The notes under the pieces were generated by a model. The model made no database searches, was not told where the DNA came from, and saw only the letters and a program-made list of their open reading frames with translations. DNA of 57,062 nt, from assembly GCF_001567585.1 (NCBI RefSeq), contig NZ_LRQV01000031.1, forward strand, positions 1-57,062. Direction: 5' to 3'. Positions 29,811 through 40,900 of this stretch are shown here, piece by piece (position 1 is the first letter of the stretch; each line of letters opens with the position of its first letter). The stretch is from Micromonospora rosaria (GTDB lineage: Bacteria; Actinomycetota; Actinomycetes; Mycobacteriales; Micromonosporaceae). The translations under genes and the position numbers were made by a program.

Positions 29811-31091
29811 TCAGTGGAATGCGGCCACCTTGTCGAGGACGTCGGGGCTGTAGGCGCGCACCGCCTGCTCCAGGGCGTACTCGGCGAGGTAGTGACGGAA
29901 GCCGTCGACGGGCTCCTCGGCGAGGTTGAGCATCCGACGGTTGGTGGCCACGGCCGGGGTGGCCAGATCCGCGACGGCGTCGTCGATCGCGGCGTCCACC
30001 GCCGACTCGTCGACCACCTCGTCGAAGAAGAGGCCGCCCTCCGGCTCGCCGGCCCGGATCCGCGCCCCACCGAGGATCAGGCGGCGGGCCGCCCGGGAGC
30101 CCACGAAGCGGGTCAGCCGGAGGTTGGCCACGCCGGGCACGATGCCCTCCCGGGCGGCGGGCAGGCTGATCCAGGAATCACGGACGGCAATCACTCGGTC
30201 ACAGGTTAACAGGATCTGGGCGCCGCCTCCGATGGCGAACGTGTCGACCACCGCCAGCCAGGGCTTCTGCACCGTCCGGGGCCGCACCCCGGCGACCCCG
30301 CGTACGATCTTGCTGAGGTAACCGAGCTCGCGGCGCAGCAGGAAGTCGATGAACGAGATCTCACCCGAGCGCAGGTGCTTGAGGTTGATCCCGGCGCTGA
30401 AGACCCGCCGGCCGGCGTAGCGGGGATGGGTCATCGGGCCACCCCGCAGCACGCCCACCCGGGTCGCCGGATCCAGCAGCACCAGGTCGACGGCCGTCTC
30501 CACGTCGGCCACGTGCAGGTTGTCCTCGGCGTTGAGGCAGCCGACGTTCGTGATCGTCACGTGCCCGGCGGCACCCCGCCGCTCCACCCGGGCCGCCTCG
30601 AGCTCGACCCGGCCCGTCCTCTCGTAGCGCTCCCGCAGCCCGACCGCCCGCGCGGTCGGCCGCAACATCGCCTCGACCAGGTGCGCACCCGCGACCGGCG
30701 CGGACAGCAGCGCGTGGAAGAGAATCCCCTGGTCGATCTCGCGCCCCTCCTTGAGGGCCTGCGGCCGGCCCGCCTCCTCGGCCAACTGCGCGGCGGTCGG
30801 CGCCAGCCCGGGAAAGGCGACCCCCGCCCGGTGGGCGAGCTCACCGAGGCGGGGCGTCGTGGTGCGGCGGGCGGTCAGGTCGTCGTACACCGACTCGGCG
30901 TGCAGGCTGAGGAAGTCGGACCGGAACCGGCGGGCGTCGGCGTGCACCGCCTCGGCCCGGGCCTGCTCGTGCGCGGTCCGGTCAGGCCGGCGCGGAAGCG
31001 CCGCCAGCTGCGCGTCCTTCCGTTGCAGGTAGCTCTCCGCTGCGCGGCGGTCCAGGGTGAAGTCGCCGCACAGCACGGGTGCAACATCCAT
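29811..31091 (-). CDS. DpgC-like crotonase-fold oxygenase
   Basis: About 426 residues (ATG 31091; TTG 31100 has a better-spaced GGGGA and is an alternative). The C-terminal half is a crotonase fold with FSAGINLKHL, FLLRRELGYLSKIVRG and DTFAIGGGAQILLTCDRVIA. The N-terminal ~170 residues form a separate helical region. This layout and the FSAGINLKHL segment match DpgC, the cofactor-free dioxygenase that turns 3,5-dihydroxyphenylacetyl-CoA into the glyoxylate precursor of 3,5-dihydroxyphenylglycine. DpgA, B and D partners are not in the window, so function is probable but unproven. The gene has a TTA codon at 30207-30209, suggesting bldA-dependent translation. Local GC is lower around 30160-30240. 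Confidence 0.85.
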   Translation of the reverse strand: MDVAPVLCGDFTLDRRAAESYLQRKDAQLAALPRRPDRTAHEQARAEAVHADARRFRSDFLSLHAESVYDDLTARRTTTPRLGELAHRAGVAFPGLAPTAAQLAEEAGRPQALKEGREIDQGILFHALLSAPVAGAHLVEAMLRPTARAVGLRERYERTGRVELEAARVERRGAAGHVTITNVGCLNAEDNLHVADVETAVDLVLLDPATRVGVLRGGPMTHPRYAGRRVFSAGINLKHLRSGEISFIDFLLRRELGYLSKIVRGVAGVRPRTVQKPWLAVVDTFAIGGGAQILLTCDRVIAVRDSWISLPAAREGIVPGVANLRLTRFVGSRAARRLILGGARIRAGEPEGGLFFDEVVDESAVDAAIDDAVADLATPAVATNRRMLNLAEEPVDGFRHYLAEYALEQAVRAYSPDVLDKVAAFH

Positions 31092-31140
31092 GAGTCGCAA
31101 AGCTATCCCCGGCGCACCGCGTCAGCGCAGGGATACGATC

Positions 31141-31168
31141 CGTAACGGGGGCAAACACTGACGCTGCC
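31141..31168. promoter_or_regulatory. CGTAACGG plus GGGGCA-N11-TGCCCC upstream of the DpgC-like gene
   Basis: In the 99-bp gap between the FkbM stop and the DpgC-like start, the plus strand carries CCGTAACGG (31140-31148). It is followed directly by GGGGCA (31146-31151), 11 bases and TGCCCC (31163-31168). CCGTAACGG is nearly self-complementary and resembles the shared GTAACGG sites in the opposite orientation. GGGGCAAAC recurs on the other strand near 29775. A regulatory role is suggested only by recurrence and position. Confidence 0.35.
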
Positions 31169-31190
31169 CCGGATCGCCGGCACGCCGCCC

Positions 31191-31949
31191 TCAGACCGGC
31201 CGGCGGGCGGTGACGAGATAGGTCCGGATCTCGGGGTAGACCATCGGGGACGGCTCGACCTCGCAGCGGAACCCGCGCTCGGTGAGCAGTGCCCGGGTCG
31301 CCTCCAGCCGGGAGTGCAGGTCCTGCACCTCCGCCACCACGTTGTCGATGCCCGGCCAGTGCTCCGGCGCGATCCCCCGCAGGATCTCCAGCTCGGCGCC
31401 CTCGGCGTCCACCTTCAACAGATCGACGTGCGGCAGCCCGGACAGGTGTGACGACAGTCGGCTCAGCGGCACCGTCACCCGCTCGGCCCGGTACTGCTCG
31501 ACGAGGTCCCAGTCCGGGTGACGGCGGGCCACCGCGTCGATCTGGAGCTGCTTGTCCTGTGGATAACGGGTCGAGTTGCCCGGCAGGTTCGGGTAGTTGA
31601 CCATCGTGATCTCGGTGCCGTCGGTCTCGCCCAGCGCCTCCCGCACGACGGTCACGTCGCGCAGGCCGTGCAGCGCGATGTTGCGGCGCAGGTACGCCGC
31701 CGTGGCCGGCACCGGTTCGAAGGCGAGGATCCGCGCCTGCGGCCAGCGCCGCTTGGCGAAGACCGTGAAAAGGCCGATGTTCGCACCCACGTCCACGATG
31801 GCCGGCTCGGCCCGCAGGGTGAACCGGTCGTAGCACTCGTGCCGGAAGATCTCCTGGTACTGGAAGTCCGCCTCGTGCTCGCTGGGCGCGTACATCTCGA
31901 GTTCCTCACCCAGGACGAGCAGGTCCCTGCTGACGGTGGGGTTCTGCAT
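31191..31949 (-). CDS. FkbM-family SAM-dependent methyltransferase
   Basis: 252 residues. It has the FkbM-type SAM site [15 protein letters not shown] (~50-65), [15 protein letters not shown] and the characteristic [16 protein letters not shown] (~185-200). ATG 31949 is preceded by AGGAG at 6-7 nt, which fixes the start even though the gene overlaps the end of NRPS3 by 44 nt. FkbM enzymes usually O-methylate small molecules or carrier-bound intermediates. In this operon it probably methylates a hydroxyl of the peptide or of a precursor amino acid; the target cannot be read from sequence. Confidence 0.92.
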   Translation of the reverse strand: MQNPTVSRDLLVLGEELEMYAPSEHEADFQYQEIFRHECYDRFTLRAEPAIVDVGANIGLFTVFAKRRWPQARILAFEPVPATAAYLRRNIALHGLRDVTVVREALGETDGTEITMVNYPNLPGNSTRYPQDKQLQIDAVARRHPDWDLVEQYRAERVTVPLSRLSSHLSGLPHVDLLKVDAEGAELEILRGIAPEHWPGIDNVVAEVQDLHSRLEATRALLTERGFRCEVEPSPMVYPEIRTYLVTARRPV

Positions 31950-34900
31950 GGCTCACTCCTAGGCTTGTCAGGGTGGGGAGGGGCGCGCCGGGACCGGCCG
32001 ACACCGCTTCGGCGAACAGCTCGAGGCGGTGCAGGAAGGTCTGCGCGGTGGTGCCGATGAGTGCTTCACTGAAGCCGAACTTGATCCACATGCCGCCCGG
32101 CACGGCGTGCGTGCCGCAGGCGATCTCGGCCTGCATGTCCAGCAGCATGCTCGTCTCGGGCCGGACCTCGACCTGCGCGGGCCGCGTGCCGGCCGGCTCC
32201 GCGTCCGGCACCGCCGGCTCCGCGTCCCAGCAGTTGAAGAGCACGAAACCGTCCGGGAACCGGCCGATGCCGGCACCGATCTCGGCATGCAGGTCGAGCA
32301 TGTCGCAGACGTCGAAGTCAGTGCGCGCGGCGGCCTCCGCCCGCGCCGCGCGGGCCCGTTCGAGCACCTCCTCGAACGAGCAGCCGGCGGGCACGTCGAG
32401 CAGGATGTGCGACGGCAGCGACTGCGGGGCGACGTAGGAGACGCCGGAGAACCAGTGCCGCCGGGCGTGCAGCGTCCGCAGCAGCACCCGGGGCTCACCG
32501 GTGTGCGCGGCCAGCAGGGCCGCCACCAGCGTCTCCAGCACCGCCGGCACCGCCGCCGAGCACTCCTTCGCCACCTGGTCGACCGCCTGCTGCAGGCGCC
32601 ACGAGATGCCACGCACCTGGGACACCCGCAGCTGTGACCGTGGCTGCCCCGCCGTGAGGTACACCCGGGGCGCCCGCTGCAGCAGCGACCGCAGGTACCG
32701 CATCGCCTCCGCGCCGGCCGCCGCCGCGGTCGGGGTCGCCTCCTCCACGGCCAGTTCCCGGGGTTGCCGCACCGGCGGCAGACCGTCGACGGGCACACCG
32801 TCGAGAGCCGCACGCAGGCAGTGCCGGAACTCCGCCTCCAGGGTGGTGAGACCGAAGGTGTCCACCGCCATGTGCGAGATCCCGCCCGCGACGGCGACCA
32901 CCCCCGCGCCGGTACCGATCAGCTGCACCTGCAACGCCGAGGCGGCGAACGGATCGAGGGTGGCCGCCGCGTCCAGCACCTCCGCCGGAGCACGGTCGGT
33001 CAGCGCCACCGGGACCGGGCCGGCGGGGTCGATCCGCTGGCGGACCCGCCCCACCGGCGCGGGATTCCCCGGCCCGACCGGTGTCCCGGTGTCGTCGAGG
33101 TAGACCGTGCGCAGGCACTCGTGCCGGTGCACCAGATGGTCCAGGGCGCGACGCACCGCCTCGGGCGGGCACGGTCGCGGGAGCGCCCAGTGCACCGGCA
33201 CGATGCCCGCCTCCATCGCGAACCCGTTGCGCCGAAAGTGTTCGTAGATGCCCCGCTGACCCCAGGTCAGGTCGTAGCGGCGGCCGGCGACCGGTCCGCC
33301 GGAGCGCGGCGGCGCGCTCGTCCGCGCCTCCCGGCTCGCCGCCGCCGCGAGGTCCGCCAGGGTCGGCGTGGCCGCCACCATGCGGACGTCGCACTCCAGC
33401 CCACCCGCGCGGATCTGTTCGGCGACCCGCACCGCGAGCAGCGAGTGACCGCCGAGCGCGTAGAAGTTGTCGTGGCGGCCGACCCGGGCGACGCCGAGCG
33501 TCTCGGCCCAGATGTCGGCGATCAGCCGCTCGACTCCAGCCTGCGGGGGCTCGTAGTCGGCGCGCGCGACGGCCCCGGCGTCGAGGTCGGGCAGGGCCGC
33601 CCGGTCGACCTTGCCGTTGCGGGTCAGCGGCAGCGCGTCCAGCGCCACGAACGCCGCCGGCACCAGGAAGGCCGGCACCTGGGCGGCCACATGACCGCGC
33701 AGCGCCACCGGGTCGATCCCGTGCTCCCCCGCCGGCACGCAGTAGGCGACGAGCCGGTCCCCCGCGACGACGACGACACACGCGGCGATGGAGGGGTGCT
33801 CGCCCAGCCGGGCCTCCACCTCGCCGGGTTCGGCCCGGAAACCACGCACCTTGAGCTGGACGTCGTTGCGGCCCAGGAACTCCACGGTGCCGTCCGGCAG
33901 CCACCGGCCGAGGTCCCCGGTGCGGTAGAGCCGGGAGCCGTCGGCGGCGTACGGGTCCGCGACGAAGCGGGCGGCGGTGAGCGCGGGCCGGCCCAGGTAC
34001 CCCTGGGCGAGCCCGGTGCCGCCGAGATACAGCTCACCGACCACGCCGGGCGGCACCTGACGCCCCCGGGAGTCCAGCAGGTGCACGTGCCGTCCGGCGA
34101 CCGGCCGGCCGATCGGCACGCTGTCCCACTCCCCCGCCCCGATCCGGTGGACCAGCGCGAAGGTGGTGCTCTCGGTGGGCCCGTACCCGTTGAGGAACAC
34201 CTGCGGGGCACCGGAGCGCAGCACCCGCCGCACGCTCGCCGGGTCGAGGGTGTCCCCACCGGCGATCAGGCACCGCAGACCGGCGAAGACGTCACCGAGC
34301 TGCTCGCGGTACTGGTGGAAGAGCCCGGCGGTCAGCCACAGCACCGTCACCCGCGCCGCGGTGAGCAGCGCCGCGAACCGGTCGGCGGCCAGCACGTCCG
34401 GCTCGTCGACGACCACCACCCGGGCCCCGTGGAGCAGCGGCGCCCACAGCTCCCAGGTCGCCGCGTCGAACGCCGGGTTCGCCGCGAAGGCGACCGCGTC
34501 GTCGGGCCCGAGCCCCAAGAAACCGTTGTCCCGTACCAGCGACACGATGTTGCGGTGCTCGACCACGACCCCCTTCGGCACCCCGGTCGAACCCGACGTG
34601 TACATGACGTACGCCGCGTCGGCGCCGCCCACCGGCACCCCCGGCGACGCCGCCGGCGTCCCGGCGCGCAGCAGCTCGGCCAGCGTCGCCTCGTCGAGCA
34701 GCAGGACCGGGTCGGCGTCGGCCAGCGCCCACTGTCGCCGCGCCGGCGGATCCGCCGGGTCCAGCGGCACGTACACCGCCCCGGCCCGCAGGATGCCGAG
34801 CAGCCCGGCGACCAGGTCCACGCCCCGGCCGGCGCTGACGGCCACCCGCGAGCCGCGCCGGACGCCGGCCCGGACCAGGCCGGCGGCGATCCGGTCGGCG

Positions 34901-37900
34901 GCCGCCGCCAGCTCGGCGTAGGTGACGCTGCGGTCGCCGTGCTGCACCGCCACCGCGTCCGGGGTCGCCCGCGCCTGCCGGGCGAACGCCTCGGGCACGC
35001 TCTCGCCGCCGCCGGTCGGCCCGGGCGGGCTCGGCACCGCCGGCACGATCTCCAGCCGGTCCAGCGCCACGTCGTCTCCGCCGGTCAGCGCCGACAGGGC
35101 CCGGCCCAGCAGCGCGCACACCTGCTCCGGGTCGATCGGGGACCGGGCCTGCACGGTCACGACGAGGTCGTCGCCGCCGTCGTCCACCGAGGCGACGAGC
35201 GGGTAGTTCGTGCCGCCCGCGCCGCCGAGCGTGGTGATGCCCGTCCAGCTCCGCTGCGGACCGGCGGCCTGCGGGTCGTGCCGCCGGACGTTGAGCAGGC
35301 TGGTGAACAGCGGCGTCCCGGCGGGCACCGCGCTGCACCGTTGCGCCTGCGCCAGGGGTGCCTGCTCGTGCCGGATCAACCCGGCCACCAGGCGCTGGAC
35401 CTCCCGCAACCCGCTGCCCACGGTGTGCCCGGCGGCGTCGACGCGGATCGGCAGCGTGTTGACGAACAGGCCCAGGGCCCGCTCGGCGCTCCCGCCGACG
35501 TGCATGCGGCCGGAGAGCACCGTCCCGAAGACGACGTCGTCGCGGCCGGTCAACCGGCCCAGCACCAGCGCCCACGCCAGGTGCACCACCGCCGCGGTGG
35601 GGACCCCGCAGCGCCGGGCCAGCTCCCGGACCGCCCGGCCGTCGGCGACGCCACGCGCCTCGGTCAGCGCCGTACCGTCGCCGCGCACGTCCAGGATCCC
35701 GTACGGGGCGCAGGGCTCCGACACGCCGGCCAGCAGCTCGGTGAAGAACCGGTCGTGGTCCTCCGCCCGGCCGCCGGCGAGCACCTGGGCCACCGCCTCC
35801 CGGTACGGCACCGGCCGGGGCAGCTCCCGGCCGGCCAGGATGGCCGCGACCTCGGAGTGGACGACCGCCATCGAGGTGTGGTCGCCGACCAGGTGGTGCA
35901 GCAGCACCCGCGCCAGCCACTGCGGCCCGTCCCCGTCCCGCGCCAGCAGCACCCGCAGCAGCGGTGGGCGCGAGGGGTCCATCCGCACCGGCCCGGTCAG
36001 CCGGGCGGGCTCGACCTCCTCGACGGCCACGGTCGCGTGCCGCCACACCGCCTGCACCGGGTGCCGCAGGCCCGCCCAGTGGAACGACGTCCGCAGGATG
36101 TCGTGCCGCTGCACGACGGCGTTCAGCGCGGCCAGGAAGGCGTCCAGCCGCTCCCGGTTGTCCACCGCGAGCAGCTGGGAGAGCACGTAACCGTCGGTCT
36201 CCGGGGCCAGCAGATGGTGGTAGAGGATGCCCTCCTGCAACGGGATGAGGGGATGGACGTCCTGCAGGTCGCCCGCGTGGCCGGCCGCGATGCCGTCGAC
36301 CTCCTGCGGGGTCAGCCCGGCGAAGGGCGGCAGCTCGGCGACGACCGGCCCGCCGGGCAGCCCGGCCGCCAGCCCGGCCACGGTCGGGTGGTCGAAGACC
36401 ATCCGCACGGTGCGGTCGAGCCCCCGCGTGCGCAGCCGCTCGACCATCGTGAGGGCCAGCAGCGAGTGCCCACCCAGGGCGAAGAAGTCGTCGTACCGGC
36501 CGACGCCGTCGACGCCGAGCAGCTCGGACCAGACCGCCGCGATCGTCTGCTCGTCGGGACCCTCCGGCGGCGCCCAGCCGGCCGGGGCGTCGGCGTCGGC
36601 CCGCGACCCCGGCCCCCGCTCCCGGTCCCCGGCGCGGCCGACGTACTCCAGCGCCCCACCCGCCGACCACCGCACCACGTCCCCGGTGCGGTACATCCGC
36701 CCACCGGCACCGAACGGGTCCGCCACGAACCGACCCGCCGTCGGCCCGGACGGGTCCCGCCAGTCGTGTGTCAGCCCCGCCCCCGTCACGTACAGCTCCC
36801 CCGCCACGCCCGCAGGGATCGGCCGCAGCCGGCCGTCGAGCACCCGCAGGGCCGCGTCCGCCGGGGGGTGTCCCGCCACCACCGGGGTCGCGCCGGTGGG
36901 GTCGTACACGGGGGTGACCGGCACCCCCCGCCAGGTGGCCTCGGGCGGCGCCCCCGCCCCGAGGCACCCGAGCGCCCGCAGGTCCGGGCACGCGCCCGGG
37001 TCCGGCGACTGCGCGAGGGTCCGCAGCGCCGGCGGCAGGAGCTGCGCCACGGTCACCCGCTGCGCGGCGATCGTCGCCGCCAGGGAGCCGCCGGCGCGGG
37101 CCACCACCAGGGTCGCCCCGTGCAGCAGCGGCCAGACGTGGTCGACCGGGGTCGCCACGAGCACCCGGTCGGTGGCCGACAGCCCGAACCCGGCCTGCAA
37201 CGCCGCCGACCGGTTCAGCACCGCCCGGTGGGACAGCGCCACACCCGGCGTCGCCGGGTGGCCGAGATACGCCGGATGCTCCGCCGCCACCCCGGCCCCG
37301 GGGCGCCCGGCCCCGACGGGTCCGACCGCCGGTAGGTCCACCTCGGACAGCGGCGTGCAGCCCGGCGCCGGGCGCGACGACAGCACCACCACCGGCCGGG
37401 CCCCGGCGACCACGTCGGGCACCCGCCCGTGCGGATCGTCCGGCTCCAGCGGCAGGCAGGCGCCCCCGGCCCGCCACACCGCCAGCATCGCCACGACCAG
37501 GTCCGCCGACCGGTCCAGCCACAGGCCGACCGGCGACCCCGGGCCCACCCCCCGACCGCGCAGCCACGACGCCAGCCGTCCCGCCGCGACGTCCACCTGC
37601 GCGTACGTCAGCCGCCGCTCGCCGTCGACCACCGCCACCGCCTCCGGCGACCGCGCCACCTGCGCGGCGAACACCTCCCCTAGGGTCACCGCCCGCCCCC
37701 GCCGGCCCGGGTCGGCCGGGCCGGGGGCGGCCACCACGTCCACCAGGGCGAGGTCCTGCCCGGGCAGGGTCTCCACCGCCTCGACGACACCGAGCGTCGT
37801 CGTGCGCAGCACGGCGCAGACCACCTGCGGGTCGATGGGCGCGACGGCGTGCACACTGAACCGGAAGCCCGCCTCGCCGAGGTCGTCGACCGAGACGTCC

Positions 37901-40900
37901 AGGGGATAGTTCGTGCGTTCCCGGCCCGCGACCACGTCGAAGACGGGGGCGGCGTCCCCGCCGTACCGGTAGTTGAGCAGGGTGGTGAACAGCGGCGTCG
38001 GCGCGGTCACGCCGCTGACCGGTTGGGCGAGCCCGAGCGGGGCGTGCTCGTGCACCATCGCCTCGGCGAGCTGGGCACGCATCGCGCCGAGCGCGTCGGC
38101 CACCGCCACCCCGGCGACCCGGGCGCGGACGGGCAGGGTGTTGAGGAACAGGCCCGGTACCCGGTCACCGCCGGCACCGGCCCGGAGCCGGCCGAAGACC
38201 ATCGTGCCGAAGACGACGTCGTCGCGGCCCGACATGGCGGCGAGCGCCCGCGACCAGACCACATGGAAGAACGTCGCCGGGGTCACCCCCCGACGACGGG
38301 CGGCCTCCCGGACGCGGACGGCCACGCCCGCGTCGAGGACGGCCCGGGCGTGGGTGGCGCCCCGGCCGTCCCCGCGCACGTCGAGCACCCCGAAGGCCGC
38401 CGTCGGCTCGGTGACGTCGGCGAGCAGCCGCCGGAAGTACGCGACGTGCTCGGCCCGGCTGACCCCGGACAACGCCTGGGCCACGAAGGTCCGGTAGGGC
38501 AGCGGCGCCGGCAGGTCGGCGGACTCGCCCCGCATCACCGCGCGCACCTCGTCGAGGACCACGCCCAGCGCGGTGTGGTCGAGGATCAGGTGGTGCACCC
38601 GCAGGAGCACCCGGACGCCGGCGACGTGCGCGTCCATCAGGGGCGCCCGCCGCAGGTCCAGCGGCGGCAGGTCCCGGTCGGCCGGGTCGGCGACGCGGGT
38701 GAGGTCGTCCGGGCCGAGCTCGGTGACCGGCAGGGTCGCGTGCCGGTGGACGACCTGCACCGGATGGGTCAGCCCCTCCCAGGCCAGGGCGGTGCGCAGG
38801 ATGTCGTGCCGGTCGATCACCGCCTGCCAGCCGGCGAGGAAGTCGGCGACCTCGGCGGCGGAGCCCAACCGGACGACGAGCCGCAGTTCGTACGGGTCGC
38901 CCCCGGCCGCGTCGCCGAGCCGGTGGTGGAAGAACAGGCCCTCCTGCAGCGGCGCCAGGGGGTAGACGTCGGCGACGTTGCCCACGCCGCCGCAGGTCGC
39001 GGCGCCGACGGCCGCCACCTCGTCGGCCGGCAGCCCCGCCATCGGCACCATCTCGGGGGTGAGCACGGTGGCGTCGGGCGGCACCGCCGGCTCCGGAGCC
39101 GTCACCTCCGGCTGACCGGCCACCGCCGCCAGCCGCTCGACGGTGGGCGCCTCGAAGAGGGTCCGCACGTCGACCGCCACGTTGCGGGCCCGCAACCGCT
39201 CGACCAGCGTGACCACCAGCAACGAGTGGCCGCCGAGGTCGAAGAAGCTGTCCGTGACACCGACCGAGGCCAGCCCCAGCACGGCGGCGAACTCCGCGCC
39301 GATGATCTCCTCCCGGAGGGTCCGCGGCCCCCGCCCGGTCGCGTCGAAGACGGGCGCGGGCAGCGCCGCGCGGTCGAGTTTGCCGTTGACCGACACCGGC
39401 AGCGACTCCAGCTCCACCGTCGCGGCCGGCACCATGTTCTCCGGCAGGCGCTCGGCCACGAAGTCGCGCACCCCGTCGCCGTCGCCGACCACGTACGCGA
39501 CCAGCCGCTTTTCACCGGGCTCGTCCTCGCGCACCACCACCGCCGCCCGGCGCACCCCGGGGCAGGCCGCGACCACCGCCTCGATCTCACCCAGCTCGAT
39601 CCGGACCCCGCGGATCTTCACCTGGTCGTCGGCGCGGCCGACGAACTCCAGCGCCCCACCCGCCGACCACCGCACCACGTCCCCGGTGCGGTACATCCGC
39701 CCGCCGGCACCGAACGGGTCCGCCACGAACCGACCCGCCGTCAACCCGAAGCGGCGCAGGTACCCGCGCGCCAGCCCCGCACCCGTCACGTAGAGCTCAC
39801 CCGCGACGCCGGGCGGGACGAGCCGCAGCCGGTCGTCGAGCACGTACGCGTGGGTGTGCGCGATCGGCCCACCGATCGTCACCGGGTCACCGGCGTCGAT
39901 CCGCGCCGACGTGCAGTACAGCACCGCCTCGGAGGGCCCGTACAGGTTGGCCAGCGGCACGCCCAGCACCCGCACCGACTCCCAGGCCAGGTCCTGCGGC
40001 AACGCCTCACCGGCACAGATCACCACCCGCAGGCCCGTGCACGCCGCCGCCTTCGACGACTGGAGGAAGACCCGCAGCATCGAGGGCACGAACTGGACCA
40101 CCGTCACCCGCTCGGCGACGATCACCTCGGCCAGGTAGTCGGGATCCCGGTGCCCGTCGGCCCGCCCCACCACCTGGACCGCCCCCTGCAACAACGGCCA
40201 GACGTACTCGAAGAACGACACGTCGAACCCGGACGGGGTCTTCACCAGCACCCGGTCCGCAGCCGACAACCCGAACTCCCGCTGCAACGCCGCCAGCCGG
40301 TGGACCACGGCCCGGTGCTGCACCACCACACCCTTCGGCCGGCCCGTCGACCCCGACGTGTAGATCACGAACGCCGGCTGCTCCGCGCGCACCCCGACCC
40401 CGGCGCAGACCGCCTCCGGCAGCTCGACATCCGACAGCACCACGCACCCCGGCGCCGGCCGCGACGACAGCACCACCACCGGCCGGGCGTCCTCGACCAT
40501 GTCCCGCACCCGCCGCACCGGATGGTCCGGATCCAACGGCAGGTACGCGCCACCGGCCTTCCACACCGCCAGCATCGCCACGGTCAGCTCCGCCGACCGG
40601 TCCAGCCACAGACCCACCAGCGACTCCGGGCCCACCCCCCGACCCCGCAGCCACGACGCCAGCCGGCCCGCCGCGACGTCCACCTGCGCGTACGTCAGCC
40701 GCCGCTCGCCGTCGACCACCGCGACCGCGTCCGGGGTCCGCGCCACCTGCTCCGCGAACAGCTCCCCCAGCGACACGTCCCGCACCGCCGCGGCGCCACC
40801 GTCACCCGCCGCCAGCAGCTCCCGCCGCCGCGCCGGCCCCAGCACGTCGATCCGGCCGACCGGCGCGGACGGATCCGCGGCCATCGCCGCCAGCACCCGC

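Noticed and set aside
36560..37690. Frameshift or assembly error as the cause of the broken A domain in NRPS3
   Set aside because: The frame stays open and in register on both sides, and alternative frames do not restore the missing A3 or A8-A10 motifs.
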